From CAWDVH01 sp963805705 (lineage in GTDB: Bacteria > Actinomycetota > Actinomycetes > Streptosporangiales > Streptosporangiaceae): a stretch of 64,000 bases of DNA. The stretch is taken from assembly GCA_963805705.1 (NCBI GenBank), contig CAWDVH010000001.1, forward strand, positions 930,001 through 994,000, given 5' to 3'. The position numbers and the translations under genes are program-made. The notes beneath the pieces were generated by a model, which saw only the letters and a list, made by a program, of their open reading frames with translations, was not told the DNA's origin and did no database searches. Within the stretch, counting starts at the first letter, position 1. Each line of letters opens with the position of its first letter. Of the stretch, positions 1-8,427 are shown in pieces.

Positions 1-224
1 GCAGCTTCATCAACGCCCTGCTGTCGTTCGTGATCATCGCCGCGGTGGTGTACTACCTGCTCGTGGCGCCGGCCGCGCGGCTCGTGCTCCGGCTAGAGCG
101 GCAGAAGGAGACCACTGAGCGCGAGTGCCCCGAGTGCCTGAGCCAGATTCCCATCGACGCCAGGCGGTGCATGTACTGCACCTCGGCCGTGCCGCCGGCC
201 AGCCCGGTCCCGGCCGGGCGCTAG
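1..224 (+). CDS. mscL: Large-conductance mechanosensitive channel, C-terminal part
   Basis: The gene enters from the left edge; only the last 73 codons are visible. MscL is a homopentameric inner-membrane pore that opens under membrane tension and releases solutes on hypo-osmotic shock. The first visible residues form a hydrophobic stretch ('ALLSFVIIAAVVYYLLVAP') that fits the second transmembrane helix. A charged cytoplasmic helix follows, then a tail with two Cys pairs, 'CPEC' and 'CMYC'. I recall such a zinc-ribbon-like tail from other actinobacterial MscL proteins; the proteobacterial ones lack it. The frame is open through the window edge. The stop codon overlaps the 3' end of the convergent acetyltransferase gene by 4 nt. 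Confidence 0.85.
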   Translation, partial: SFINALLSFVIIAAVVYYLLVAPAARLVLRLERQKETTERECPECLSQIPIDARRCMYCTSAVPPASPVPAGR

Positions 225-1018
225 CCAGGCGACCAGATATACGGGGTGGTGATGGCCAGGCAGCTGAACCCGATCCGCTCCAGGATCGGCCTGCTGTCCG
301 GCGACGCGTCCACCTGCAGGTACCGGTAGCCGCGCTCGGCGGCCAGGGCGGCGCGATAGGCGACGAGCGCCCGGTAGATGCCGCGCCCGCGCCAGGCGGG
401 CAGCGTGCCGCCGCCCCACAGGCCGGCGAACTCCGAGCCGGGCACGAACTCGATGCGCGCGGCGCATACCGCCTCATCCCCCGCCATCGCGAGCACCATC
501 TCGATGTTTTCCGGCGCGGTGCCGAGCTGGGCCAGCAGCGCGGCGTGCAGTCCGGAGTCGTCCTTGCCAAAGACCCGCTGGTGGACCTCGGCCAGCCGGT
601 CGATCCCGCTGGCGTCGGTGACCCGTTCCAGCCGGATGCCCGCGGGCAGCTCCGCCGGCCGCGGCACCTGCGAGACCTCCGCCACCATCAGCGCCTCGGC
701 ATCTTCGGGCACGAATCCGGCCGCCAGCAGCCGCTCGGCCAGGTCAGCCGGCTGGTCGTAGCTGTAGAGCTTCCACTCGAACTCCTCGCCGCGGCCGCCG
801 AGGAAGGCCACCTGCGCAGCGATCACCTCTCCGGCCGTGCCGGAATCCAGGTCCGACCAGAGGACCCCCGACCCGCCGGGTCCGCCCCCGTCCTGGCCGC
901 GGGCGGCCACCCGGCGCACGACGGCCCCCTCCCGCTGGAGGACCGCGCCGGTCCAGTCGGGGCGGGTGCTCTGGCGCACCTGGACGTTGAATGCCCGGAG
1001 CACGGCGGCCGAGTCCAT
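221..1018 (-). CDS. GNAT family N-acetyltransferase
   Basis: A 265-residue protein with the GNAT fold in its C-terminal half. The acetyl-CoA pyrophosphate-binding motif is seen as 'PAWRGRGIYRALV' near residue 205, and the closing 'ILERIGFSCL' strand is near residue 250. The family transfers an acetyl group from acetyl-CoA to an amine; the substrate cannot be read from sequence. The N-terminal 120 residues are less conserved and may be a degenerate second GNAT domain. It starts with ATG, but the Shine-Dalgarno is weak, so a downstream start is possible. It lies between the convergent mscL and a polymerase gene read in the same direction 45 bp upstream, so it may be the second gene of a two-gene unit. 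Confidence 0.75.
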   Translation of the reverse strand: MDSAAVLRAFNVQVRQSTRPDWTGAVLQREGAVVRRVAARGQDGGGPGGSGVLWSDLDSGTAGEVIAAQVAFLGGRGEEFEWKLYSYDQPADLAERLLAAGFVPEDAEALMVAEVSQVPRPAELPAGIRLERVTDASGIDRLAEVHQRVFGKDDSGLHAALLAQLGTAPENIEMVLAMAGDEAVCAARIEFVPGSEFAGLWGGGTLPAWRGRGIYRALVAYRAALAAERGYRYLQVDASPDSRPILERIGFSCLAITTPYIWSPG

Positions 1019-1063
1019 CTGTAAAGATCATCACGACCGCCGCCGCAGGGCAAGCCGCCGGCG

Positions 1064-2836
1064 TCACTTGGCGTCCGCATAACAGGTGACAACGGCTGTC
1101 GTCATCGGGAAGGCGACCCTGGTCGCGCCGAACACCAGGCGGCCCGCCTCATCGCCTGCCTGCGCCACGGCCGCCACCACGGAATCGGCCAGGTCCTCCG
1201 GGCAGTGCACGATCACCTCGTCGTGCTGGAAGAACACCAGATGCGGGCCCCAGGTCCCGGCTGCGGCCGGCCTCGGCCCGGCGGCCGGGAGTGCGGCGGA
1301 TGAGCCGTTCGGGAAAGGGATTCTGGCCAGTCGTGCGCGCAGGCCGGCCAGCAGCACCAGGGCCCAGTCCGCGGCGCTCGCCTGCACCACGAAGTTGCGG
1401 GTGAACCGGCCGCGGGCACGCGAGGCGCGGCCCGCCCCCGGATCACGCTCGAAGTCGGGGTCCCCGGACTCCTGCGTGATGGCGCGCCAGTCGGCCGACG
1501 GGGGCGGGCAGGTCCGGCCGAGCACGGACCGGACGACCTGGCCTTCCTCACCGGCCCGCGCCGCGGCCTCGACGTAGCCGGAGGCCAGCGGGAAGCGCTG
1601 CCTGAGCACGGCGAGCAGCTGCCCGGCCTCACCGCCCGCCCCGCCGTACATGGCCGACAGCAGCGCCACCTTGGCCTTGGCCCGGTCGCCGCCGAACACG
1701 CCGGCCAGCGCTGTGTAGAGGTCGCCGCTGGCGGCGGCCTCCGCGAAGGCCCGGTCCCCCGCGAGCGCGGCCAGCACGCGGGGCTCGAGCTGCGCCGCAT
1801 CGGCGACGACGAGCACCCAGCCCGGATCGGCCACGACCGCGCGGCGCAGCATCCTGGGAATCTGCAGCGCGCCGCCGCCGCGCGAGGCCCAGCGCCCCGA
1901 TACCACCCCGCCGACCACGTACTCGGGCCGGAACCTGCCGTCCGACACCCAGGTATCTAGCCAGGTCCAGCCGAACGCGGCATGCAGCCGGGACAGCTCC
2001 TTGTACTCCAGCAGCAGCGGGATCGCCGGATGATCGATCTCGCGCAGCACCGACAGCCTGGTCGACGGGACGCGCACCCCGGCCGCGGCGAGCGCGCGGA
2101 TCAGCTGGGCCGGGGAGTCCGGGTTGACCGGGCGGCCCGTGCCGAGCGCTGCCGTGATCTGCCCGGTCAGCTCGGCGAGCCTGGCCGGCCGTAGCGCCGG
2201 GCCGGGGGCCGAGCGCGGCAGCATGGCGGCGGCGGGCGGGCGGGGGCCGAGCACCTCAGTGAGCAGCCTGTCGTGCACGTCCGGCCGCCAGGGCAGCCCG
2301 GCCATGGTCATCTCCGCGGCGACCAGGGCGCCCGCCGACTCGGCGGCGGCGAGCATGCCGAACTGGGCCGGATGCTCGTCCCCGGCGATCCGCGCCAGCT
2401 GGTCCGCGTGCACGGCGATGAGCGCATCCAGGGCTTCCCCGGCGTCAGAAGGCCCTGGCGCCCCGGACTCGAACAGTGCCTGCTGGGTCGCGTCCCGCGC
2501 GGAGGCGGCCGGCCGGGGCGCGGGCGCTTCGCGCAGCCGGGCCCGCGCGGCCGCGAGGGACGCCCGCTCGCCCGGCCGCCCGTCCCGGCTGAGCAGCAGC
2601 GCCTCGACCAGCCTCACGTCATGACAGCGCGCCACCCGTGCGCCTGCGCGCAGCAGCGCCGGATAGGCCTGCGACGTGGCCGACCACACCCACCGGACAC
2701 CGCCGGAGAGCTCGAGCTCCCGGATGGCCGCAACAAGATCATTTGCCTGAACGGGGGCTCCGTGGCGGCTGCCGTCTTCATCAAGCTGGCAGAGCAGCCC
2801 CGACTGCCCGGGCCCCGGCGCGACAGCAACCCGCAC
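1064..2836 (-). CDS. PolA-like bifunctional 3'-5' exonuclease/DNA polymerase
   Basis: A 590-residue family A DNA polymerase of the short actinobacterial type, without the N-terminal 5'-3' exonuclease of PolA. The palm motifs are visible: motif A around residue 345 as 'DAAQLEPRVLAAL' (canonical DYSQIELR), the O-helix region around 389 as 'KAKVALLSAMYGG', and motif C around 534 as 'FFQHDEVIVH' with the metal-binding Asp. The N-terminal third corresponds to a 3'-5' exonuclease-like domain, but I see no clear DEDD set, so proofreading may be lost. It probably acts in repair or gap filling beside a full PolA elsewhere. The start is GTG; the C-rich 900 bp upstream holds only repeats and hairpins. 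Confidence 0.85.
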   Translation of the reverse strand: MRVAVAPGPGQSGLLCQLDEDGSRHGAPVQANDLVAAIRELELSGGVRWVWSATSQAYPALLRAGARVARCHDVRLVEALLLSRDGRPGERASLAAARARLREAPAPRPAASARDATQQALFESGAPGPSDAGEALDALIAVHADQLARIAGDEHPAQFGMLAAAESAGALVAAEMTMAGLPWRPDVHDRLLTEVLGPRPPAAAMLPRSAPGPALRPARLAELTGQITAALGTGRPVNPDSPAQLIRALAAAGVRVPSTRLSVLREIDHPAIPLLLEYKELSRLHAAFGWTWLDTWVSDGRFRPEYVVGGVVSGRWASRGGGALQIPRMLRRAVVADPGWVLVVADAAQLEPRVLAALAGDRAFAEAAASGDLYTALAGVFGGDRAKAKVALLSAMYGGAGGEAGQLLAVLRQRFPLASGYVEAAARAGEEGQVVRSVLGRTCPPPSADWRAITQESGDPDFERDPGAGRASRARGRFTRNFVVQASAADWALVLLAGLRARLARIPFPNGSSAALPAAGPRPAAAGTWGPHLVFFQHDEVIVHCPEDLADSVVAAVAQAGDEAGRLVFGATRVAFPMTTAVVTCYADAK

Positions 2837-2920
2837 ACATCCGATTGTGCTGCACGGGTCTGACAGTTTGGTACCCGTCTTGCTGCCCGTCCGGGCGGCG
2901 GGCTGGGCCGGCCAGGGGGG

Positions 2921-3026
2921 AAGGCCGAGCCGGTCACGGGAAGGCCGAGCCGGTCACGGGGAAGGCGGGCCGGTCAGGGGAAGGCGGGGCCCGTCACGGG
3001 CGAGAGCCGGGCCCGTCACGGGCGAG
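2921..3026. repeat. Tandem repeat, about 20-bp period
   Basis: About five head-to-tail copies of a roughly 20-bp unit of the form 'aaggccgagccggtcacggg'. The first two are identical and the later ones degenerate. A 20-bp period shifts the reading frame, so this array is unlikely to be coding. It lies in the gene-free stretch 2837-3739 between the polymerase gene and glyA; no credible gene was seen there on either strand. Confidence 0.8.
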
Positions 3027-3045
3027 GGCAGAACCGCGCTCTGGT

Positions 3046-3089
3046 GTCTGGGGACCCAGCCCGGTAGCTGGGCGGGCCGGGCCCCAGAC
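3046..3089. terminator. Nested GC-rich hairpin, possible terminator
   Basis: Outer arms 'gtctgggg' (3046-3053) and 'ccccagac' (3082-3089) are perfectly complementary. They enclose a second perfect hairpin, 'cccagc' (3055-3060) and 'gctggg' (3067-3072). There is no T-run on either strand. It lies downstream of glyA and upstream of the polymerase gene on the minus strand and may separate the two transcription units. Confidence 0.45.
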
Positions 3090-3210
3090 GCTTGTGCCGG
3101 CTCAGGCGGGCTGATCCCAGCAGTACCGCCTGGCCGAGTCTAGCTGCCGGGCGCGGCGCGCCCGCTCATCCGCCTGCCGATTCGGCGTGCTCGCCTGGCG
3201 GTCCCCCAGG

Positions 3211-3285
3211 GGGGATCCCGCAGGTGGGGACATCACGGGTGGGGATATCGCAGGTGGGATCCCGCGAGTGAGGATCCCCGCGGGC
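3211..3285. repeat. Tandem repeat, 15-bp period
   Basis: Five successive degenerate 15-bp units, such as 'ggggatcccgcaggt', 'ggggacatcacgggt' and 'ggggatatcgcaggt'. A further near-duplicate of 'gaccggcccggccccgcc' follows at about 3311-3348. These are non-coding and part of the repeat-rich spacer before glyA. Confidence 0.75.
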
Positions 3286-3739
3286 CTCGGGCTGCCGATG
3301 ACCGGTCCCGCCGACCGGCCCGGCCCCGCCGACCGGCCCGGCCCCGCCTGCCGGGCCGATCGGGGGTCCGCCGGCCGGGCCGACTCCTCCAGGCTCGCCG
3401 ACCGGGACCGCTGGGCAGTCCGGGCCCAGCGGCCGGGCCTGATGCGCCGGATCAACAGTCCTGGGCTCTCGCTTCCTAACACGTCAGCCGGCATCTGGGC
3501 GGGACTCCCTCCGGGACCGGGGCGCTATGCCCATCATGAGGCTTATCCCGGAACCTGAGAACACCCTGAATCCCACCGCAGTAATAGCTGGCTAAATTCG
3601 GCTATCCGAATCCCAGGAAAATTCACGTGCAGCGCCGCCCACCGTCGGCGGACCGGTACGCAGGCCGGCTGGTACGCCGAGATCCTGGGCCGGCGTGCCT
3701 CGGGCCGGCGTCCTCGGCTGGCGTGCTGGGCCGGCGTGC

Positions 3740-5191
3740 CTACGCCAGCGTGATGCCCGGGTAGAGGGGGAAGGCGGCGAGCAGGTCAGCGGCCTGGCCC
3801 AAGACCTTCGAGGCGACCGAGGCATCCAGCACGTACTTGGCCTTGGCCGGGCGGCCGGCGGCGTCGGTGCCGGGCTGGGTGCTGGTGAGCACGGTGGCGA
3901 TGAGCTCGGCGATCTGGTCCATCTCGGCCACGCCCAGGCCGCGGGTGGTCAGCGCGGGCGTGCCGATCCGGACGCCTGAGGTGTACCAGGCGCCGTTCGG
4001 GTCCTGGGGAATGGCATTGCGGTTGGTGACGAGCCCCGCGTCCAGCAGGGCGGCTTCGGCTTGCCGGCCAGTGAGGCCGTGGGCGGACACGTCGAGGAGA
4101 ACCAGGTGGTTGTCGGTGCCGCCGGTGACCAGGGCGACGCCGCGGCGCAGCAGCCCGTCGGCCAGCGCGGCGGCGTTGTCGACCACGCGCTGGGCATAGG
4201 CACGGAAATCGGCGGTGCGGGCTTCGGCCAGGGCGACGGCCTTGGCCGCCATCACGTGCGCCAGCGGGCCGCCCAGCACCATCGGGCAGCCCCGGTCGAC
4301 GTGCTCGGCGAGCTCCTCGTGGCACAGCACCATCCCGCCCCGTGGCCCGCGCAGCGTCTTGTGCGTCGTGGTGGTGATGATGTGGGCATGGGGCACGGGG
4401 TCAAAATCGCCGGTGAGGACTTTCCCTGCGACCAGGCCCGCGAAGTGCGCCATGTCAACGAGCAGGGTCGCGCCCACCTCGTCGGCGATCTCCCGCATCA
4501 GCGCGAAGTTGACCCGCCGGGGGTAAGCGGAGTAGCCGCCGACCAGGATCAGCGGGCGGAATTCGCGGGCGGTGGCCCGCAAGGCGTCGTAGTCGAGCAG
4601 GCCGGTGGCGGGGTCGGTCCCGTAGCTGTGCTGCTCGAACATCTTGCCGGAGATATTGGGCCGGAACCCGTGCGTCAGGTGGCCGCCCGCGTCCAGGGAC
4701 ATACCGAGCATGCGCTGGTCCCCCAGCTCACGGCGCAGCACGTCCCAGTCCTGCTGGCTGAGGTCATTGACGTGGCGGGCTTGCGCCCGGCGCAGCGCGG
4801 GGCTCTCGACCCGCTGGGCGAGCACGGCCCAGAAGGCGACGAGGTTGGCGTCGATGCCCGAATGCGGCTGCACGTAAGCGTGCGGAGCGCCGAACAGGGC
4901 GCGGGCGTGCTCGGCGGCGACGGCCTCGACAGCGTCAACCTGCTGGCAGCCGGCGTAGAACCGGTGCCCGATCGTGCCCTCGGCATACTTGTCGCTGAGC
5001 CAGTTCCCCATGGCGAGCAGCGTGGCCGGTGAGGCGTAGTTCTCGCTCGCGATGAGCTTGAGGGAGTCGCGCTGCGCGGCCAGTTCGCCGGCGATCGCGT
5101 CGGCAATGCGCGGCTCGACAGCTCGCACGACGTCCAGGCCGGCGCTGAAGGCGACCGACTCGGCCGTGGGTGGTGGTGTGGGCGTGGACAC
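3740..5191 (-). CDS. glyA: Serine hydroxymethyltransferase
   Basis: Interconverts serine plus tetrahydrofolate with glycine plus 5,10-methylene-THF, the main source of one-carbon units for purine and methionine synthesis. The PLP-binding lysine lies in 'TTTTHKTLRGPRGG' near residue 280. Folate/PLP-site signatures 'LIASENYAS' and 'DAGGHLTHGF' are present. The protein is 483 residues, longer than the E. coli enzyme (about 417), because of an insertion of about 45 residues after 'VQPHSGIDANL'. That insertion is typical of one actinobacterial SHMT isoform. The GTG start at 5191 is chosen because 'ggaggaagg' lies 6-9 nt upstream; the longer reading frame to 5245 would run into the riboswitch. Expression is evidently governed by the ZTP riboswitch directly upstream. 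Confidence 0.95.
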   Translation of the reverse strand: MSTPTPPPTAESVAFSAGLDVVRAVEPRIADAIAGELAAQRDSLKLIASENYASPATLLAMGNWLSDKYAEGTIGHRFYAGCQQVDAVEAVAAEHARALFGAPHAYVQPHSGIDANLVAFWAVLAQRVESPALRRAQARHVNDLSQQDWDVLRRELGDQRMLGMSLDAGGHLTHGFRPNISGKMFEQHSYGTDPATGLLDYDALRATAREFRPLILVGGYSAYPRRVNFALMREIADEVGATLLVDMAHFAGLVAGKVLTGDFDPVPHAHIITTTTHKTLRGPRGGMVLCHEELAEHVDRGCPMVLGGPLAHVMAAKAVALAEARTADFRAYAQRVVDNAAALADGLLRRGVALVTGGTDNHLVLLDVSAHGLTGRQAEAALLDAGLVTNRNAIPQDPNGAWYTSGVRIGTPALTTRGLGVAEMDQIAELIATVLTSTQPGTDAAGRPAKAKYVLDASVASKVLGQAADLLAAFPLYPGITLA

Positions 5192-5218
5192 GATGGAACC
5201 TTCCTCCGTGAGGTCGGA

Positions 5219-5305
5219 TGGCCCAGGCGCACGGCACGATGTCACGGTAACCGGGCCGCTTCCCGATGATTAATCCATCCTCAGGGCCAGTCACGGCCCA
5301 GCCCG
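5219..5305 (-). promoter_or_regulatory. ZTP/ZMP (pfl) riboswitch upstream of glyA
   Basis: Read leftward, the leader contains 'gggccgtgactggc', a short hairpin (gatg/catc), 'gggaagc' and then 'gccgtgcgcctgggcc'. These match the conserved blocks of the pfl aptamer in the right order (GGGUCGUGACUGGC, GGGAGC and CCGUNCGCCUGGGC). The pfl RNA binds ZTP or ZMP, which accumulate when 10-formyl-THF is short, and it switches on one-carbon and purine genes, glyA being a classic target. A -10-like 'tacgat' (complement of 5307-5312) lies just upstream. The 3' end of the aptamer is about 12 nt from the glyA Shine-Dalgarno, so control of ribosome binding is plausible; there is no U-tract. Confidence 0.9.
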
Positions 5306-5484
5306 AATCGTAACAGCGCCCGGTGACCCGCGCTGACGACAACCTCCTGGCGCTCGCGCTGCGCCGGCCCTTCGTACCGATAGGAGACCAATTCCGGTCC
5401 CGGCCGAAATGCGTGGCCGGCGGTCCCGGCGGGTCGCGTGCCGCCGGAAGCGGTCGCGCGCCGGTTTGCGGCCGATCTTAAGAA

Positions 5485-5503
5485 GGCCGGGCGAAACCCG
5501 GCC
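5485..5503 (-). terminator. Intrinsic-terminator-like hairpin
   Basis: Perfect 7-bp arms 'ggccggg' / 'cccggcc' around a 5-nt loop. Read on the minus strand it is followed by 'ttcttaag', a moderate U-rich tail. It would end leftward transcription from bldC before the glyA promoter and riboswitch. The rest of 5306-5839 shows no gene. Confidence 0.6.
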
Positions 5504-5839
5504 CGACACCGACACTGACCCCGAACCGCAGTAAGCGGCTTCATAACGGGCTGAACTCGATTAAAAAGCGTGAATGCCACCTAGGACACTCGTTTCAGAG
5601 TTCAACATCACATTCATGGCCCCCGAATCAGGCCCATAACATCCCGGTAAAGGCCGGATCAACCCCGGCAATCGACCGCCGCTACGCCCCTGCGGGCGTC
5701 CGCCGCGGACTACGCCCCCCATGCGGCGCGCTGGCCACCGGGGTCGACCCCCCTTGCTAGCTTCCCCTGGCCGCCGCCGGCGCGCGCTGGTGCGCGCCTG
5801 CGTCCCTGGCGCCGTCAGCACCAGGCAGCGGCCAGGCCC

Positions 5840-6046
5840 TCACTCCGAGCGCTGCTGCTGCGGGATACCCGCTAGCAGGGCACGAACTTCTGTCTCCCGG
5901 TATCGGCGGTGCCCGCCGAGGGTACGGATGGAAGTCAGCTTCCCGGCCTTGGCCCATCGAGTAACTGTCTTTGGGTCAACCCGGAACATCGTCGCGACCT
6001 CTGCCGGCGTTAGCAACGGCTCAGCCTCTGGCGTGCGTGCAGACAT
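5840..6046 (-). CDS. bldC: BldC-type developmental regulator (small MerR-like HTH)
   Basis: A 68-residue DNA-binding protein almost identical to Streptomyces BldC as I recall it. It has the winged helix-turn-helix 'LLTPAEVATMFRVDPKTV' followed by 'TRWAKAGKLTSIRTLGGHRR'. BldC lacks the MerR effector domain and coats direct-repeat sites cooperatively, delaying entry into sporulation. The full length and nearly unchanged sequence fit strong conservation. The neighbours (conserved hypothetical, valine dehydrogenase, DUF3073, purM) reproduce the Streptomyces gene order. The start is ATG, and an inverted repeat lies about 90 bp upstream of it. Confidence 0.95.
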   Translation of the reverse strand: MSARTPEAEPLLTPAEVATMFRVDPKTVTRWAKAGKLTSIRTLGGHRRYRETEVRALLAGIPQQQRSE

Positions 6047-6133
6047 GACTACGGCCTCTCCTCCTGGACCGGTACTGCGATCCTGCGTTCATTCTCATCC
6101 TGGCTCCGTTGGGGAGCCTGCAGTGGATGTCCC

Positions 6134-6155
6134 ATATGGCCTACTCAAACCATAT
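6134..6155. promoter_or_regulatory. Inverted repeat upstream of bldC
   Basis: Perfect 6-bp arms 'atatgg' and 'ccatat' separated by 10 bp, in a locally AT-rich patch about 90-110 bp upstream of the bldC start. Centre-to-centre spacing of about 16 bp is compatible with a dimeric regulator. No -10/-35 pair was assigned with confidence in the 6047-6303 gap. Confidence 0.4.
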
Positions 6156-6303
6156 TGCCATCACCAGCGGTAACAAGTCGACCACCAGGAGCGCAGTTTC
6201 TGCGAGAGTTATTCCGGTTGCTGATAACTTGGATCACTTCGCGTGATTTTACCGATACGTACCGTCGTAACGGGCCGAATCGGACGGATATCCCCGGCTC
6301 CCC

Positions 6304-7221
6304 TCAGTTACTACGCTCGGCTGCCTCCATGCCCCGCCACCTGGTACGCAGCCGCTGGTACATGGCCGCCGCAAGCTCAAACTCCTTACTCGCCAGCGCA
6401 ATGACCGCGGCGGAGACTTCCGCCACCGACTGATCAGCACGTAGCGCATCATCATCGAGCAGTTGCACCAGCCCGCCGTAATCGAGTTCGACGAGCGAAT
6501 GCGGATGGAACTCCTCTAGCCAGCGGCCGATCTCCTCCAGTTCGGCACTGGCCCGGGTTATGGCCGCCATGGCCGGTGCACGGCGGTCTGGCTCGGAGCT
6601 GAGGGGAACCCTCCGGATGGTGGCCAGGACGCGCGCTATCCTGCGCCGCGCCTGCGCCATGGCTGTCGCGTAGACCAGCGTGCGAGTCGCCGCGGCGGTG
6701 GCCGGGCCCTGGCTGCCAGCGTCCCTGGCCGCGCCGATGACTAGCCACCGCTCCGTCGGAGCGAACGGCACAAACCAGGCCAGCGGCACAGCCCACGCGG
6801 AACTCCGGATATGTACTCGCGGCGCTTCCTCCTTCCCCCCGCACCGGGCGAAATCTGCTGCAGCGAGATCGGTCAGGCCGGATCCGACCGCGTTCGTCAT
6901 CAGCAGCCCGTCAGCGGCGCTCAGCTGGCCCAGTGCCAGCCACGAGCGGAGCCGCGTCTGCCATGGGCACACGTAGGTATTCCCGTCTGCCCACCGGACA
7001 TATGCATCACCGCTCTCCTGTCTGGGTGCAACGATGGGCGGGAGTGCAATAGTCCTGCCAAGTGCCTCGAGATGCTCGGCTTCGAGGGCATTTGCCCGGC
7101 GTGGCCGGTCTTCGCGCCCTGCGTAGGCAGCCCAGTATGACCGCTCTCCCGCACTGAAGGCAGAAAGCGGTTCATACACGCGCAGATAGGCGGCACACGG
7201 CAGCATGACCAATCGTGACAC
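6304..7221 (-). CDS. Conserved actinobacterial protein of the bldC-vdh interval
   Basis: A soluble-looking 305-residue protein without signal peptide or transmembrane helix. I do not recognise a catalytic motif. Its position between bldC and the valine dehydrogenase gene matches the conserved hypothetical found there in Streptomyces (SCO4090 as I recall). Notable pieces are an N-terminal 'YLRVYEPLSAF', 'VCPWQTRLRSWLAL' near residue 85 and a helical, charged C-terminus from about 210. The start could be GTG at 7221 or the ATG five codons later. It is transcribed divergently from vdh with only about 130 bp between the starts, so the two promoters may be jointly controlled. Confidence 0.75.
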   Translation of the reverse strand: MSRLVMLPCAAYLRVYEPLSAFSAGERSYWAAYAGREDRPRRANALEAEHLEALGRTIALPPIVAPRQESGDAYVRWADGNTYVCPWQTRLRSWLALGQLSAADGLLMTNAVGSGLTDLAAADFARCGGKEEAPRVHIRSSAWAVPLAWFVPFAPTERWLVIGAARDAGSQGPATAAATRTLVYATAMAQARRRIARVLATIRRVPLSSEPDRRAPAMAAITRASAELEEIGRWLEEFHPHSLVELDYGGLVQLLDDDALRADQSVAEVSAAVIALASKEFELAAAMYQRLRTRWRGMEAAERSN

Positions 7222-7356
7222 GCCACAGCCCTGAGCAGAAGGGGCAAACGATCACGAGATCGCCACGCAGGTCTCTGCGCGCAGCGCTCGGCACTATTGT
7301 TATCCGGTGATCCCCGTGTCAACGACGACGCGGGACTGACACCGGGAGCCCCGGCC

Positions 7357-8427
7357 GTGACGACTGTCTTGCAGAACTCCGGACATGAGCAGGTGGTTTT
7401 CTGCCAGGACGCGCCGACCGGCCTCCGGGCGATCATCGCCATCTACTCCACTGCCCTCGGGCCCGCGCTCGGCGGGACAAGGTTCTACCCCTACCCCAGC
7501 GAGGCCGCCGCGCTGGCTGACGTGCTGAACCTGTCCCGGGCGATGACCTACAAGAATGCGCTGGCCGGCCTCGACCACGGCGGCGGGAAGGCCGTCATCA
7601 TCGGGGATCCGGCCCGGCTGAAATCCGAGGCGCTGCTACGGGCCTACGGCCGGTTCGTTCAGTCGCTCGGCGGCCGGTACATCACGGCCTGTGATGTCGG
7701 CACCTACAGCGAAGACATGGACATCATTGCCAGGGAATGCGCGCACGTCACCGGCCGGACGGTGCCGAACGGAGGCGCCGGCGACTCGTCGGTGCTGACC
7801 GCATTCGGCGTCTGGGTGGCCATGCGCGCCGCCGCCGAGCATGCCTGGGGCAGCACCAGCCTGGAGGGCCGTACGGTTGGCGTCGAGGGCGTCGGCAAGG
7901 TCGGCCGCCGCCTCGTCGATCACCTGGTTGATGACGGCGCGCAGGTGGTGATCTATGACGTGAACGCCGACGCCGCCGCGCAGGTCAGGGCCAGGCATCC
8001 GGCGGTGACCGTGGTGGCCGGGCGCGACGAGCTGGTGGCCGGGAAGCTGGACATTTACTCGCCCTGCGCCCTGGGCGGCGCGCTCGATGACGCGGCCGTG
8101 ACGGCCCTGCGGGCGCGGATCGTCTGCGGCGGCGCCAACAACCAGCTCGCCCACCCTGGCGTGGAGAAGCTTCTGGCTGATCACGGCATCATCTATGCCC
8201 CCGACTACGTGGTGAACTCGGGCGGGGTGATCCAGGTGGCAGACGAGCTGAGCGGGTTCAGCTTCCAGCGCGCCCAGGCACGGGCAGAACAGATTTTCGG
8301 CACAACAAAGAACATTTTGTCGATCGCCGACAAAGAGTGCGTGCCGCCGGGGGTGGCTGCCGACCAGCTGGCCGAGCGGAGAATCTCCGAGGTAAGCCGC
8401 CTCCGCGGGATCTGGCTGGGCGGCTGA
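7357..8427 (+). CDS. vdh: Valine/leucine dehydrogenase (Glu/Leu/Phe/Val family)
   Basis: NAD-dependent oxidative deamination of branched-chain amino acids to 2-oxoacids, feeding catabolism and branched fatty-acid primers. 356 residues. Substrate-site lysines lie in 'MTYKNALAGLDHGGGKAVI' near residues 65-80, and the dimer/cofactor region 'TACDVGTY' near 112. The NAD-binding Rossmann turn is 'GVEGVGKVGRR' near 172, and 'CGGANNQLAHP' near 260 is a family signature. The GTG at 7357 is preferred because 'gggag' lies 8 nt upstream and homologs begin near here; TTG 7297 and GTG 7318 are in-frame alternatives. The 2-oxoacid products are the substrate class of the E1/E2 operon at 17.5-21.1 kb. Confidence 0.92.
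   Translation: MTTVLQNSGHEQVVFCQDAPTGLRAIIAIYSTALGPALGGTRFYPYPSEAAALADVLNLSRAMTYKNALAGLDHGGGKAVIIGDPARLKSEALLRAYGRFVQSLGGRYITACDVGTYSEDMDIIARECAHVTGRTVPNGGAGDSSVLTAFGVWVAMRAAAEHAWGSTSLEGRTVGVEGVGKVGRRLVDHLVDDGAQVVIYDVNADAAAQVRARHPAVTVVAGRDELVAGKLDIYSPCALGGALDDAAVTALRARIVCGGANNQLAHPGVEKLLADHGIIYAPDYVVNSGGVIQVADELSGFSFQRAQARAEQIFGTTKNILSIADKECVPPGVAADQLAERRISEVSRLRGIWLGG

Noticed and set aside
34..1092. Plus-strand and alternative-frame open frames across the GNAT gene
   Set aside because: They are shadows of the acetyltransferase coding sequence in very GC-rich DNA; their translations are low-complexity and Arg-rich.
2800..2840. Possible tRNA 5' end in 'gcgacagcaacccgcac' at the polymerase start
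   Set aside because: There is no T-arm (GGTTCRAAYCC-like) within 90 bp on either strand. The bases encode the polymerase N-terminus.
2921..3285. CRISPR array
   Set aside because: The repeats are contiguous without unique spacers, and no cas gene is present in the window.
2837..3739. Several open frames of 70-160 codons on both strands
   Set aside because: All are Arg/Pro/Gly-rich translations of GC-rich repeats, with no ribosome site, family similarity or consistent codon usage.
5281..5821. Two minus-strand frames (5281-5580 and 5561-5821) upstream of the riboswitch
   Set aside because: One runs into the aptamer and the other has an Arg/Gly-rich translation without similarity. A hairpin terminator fits this spacer better.
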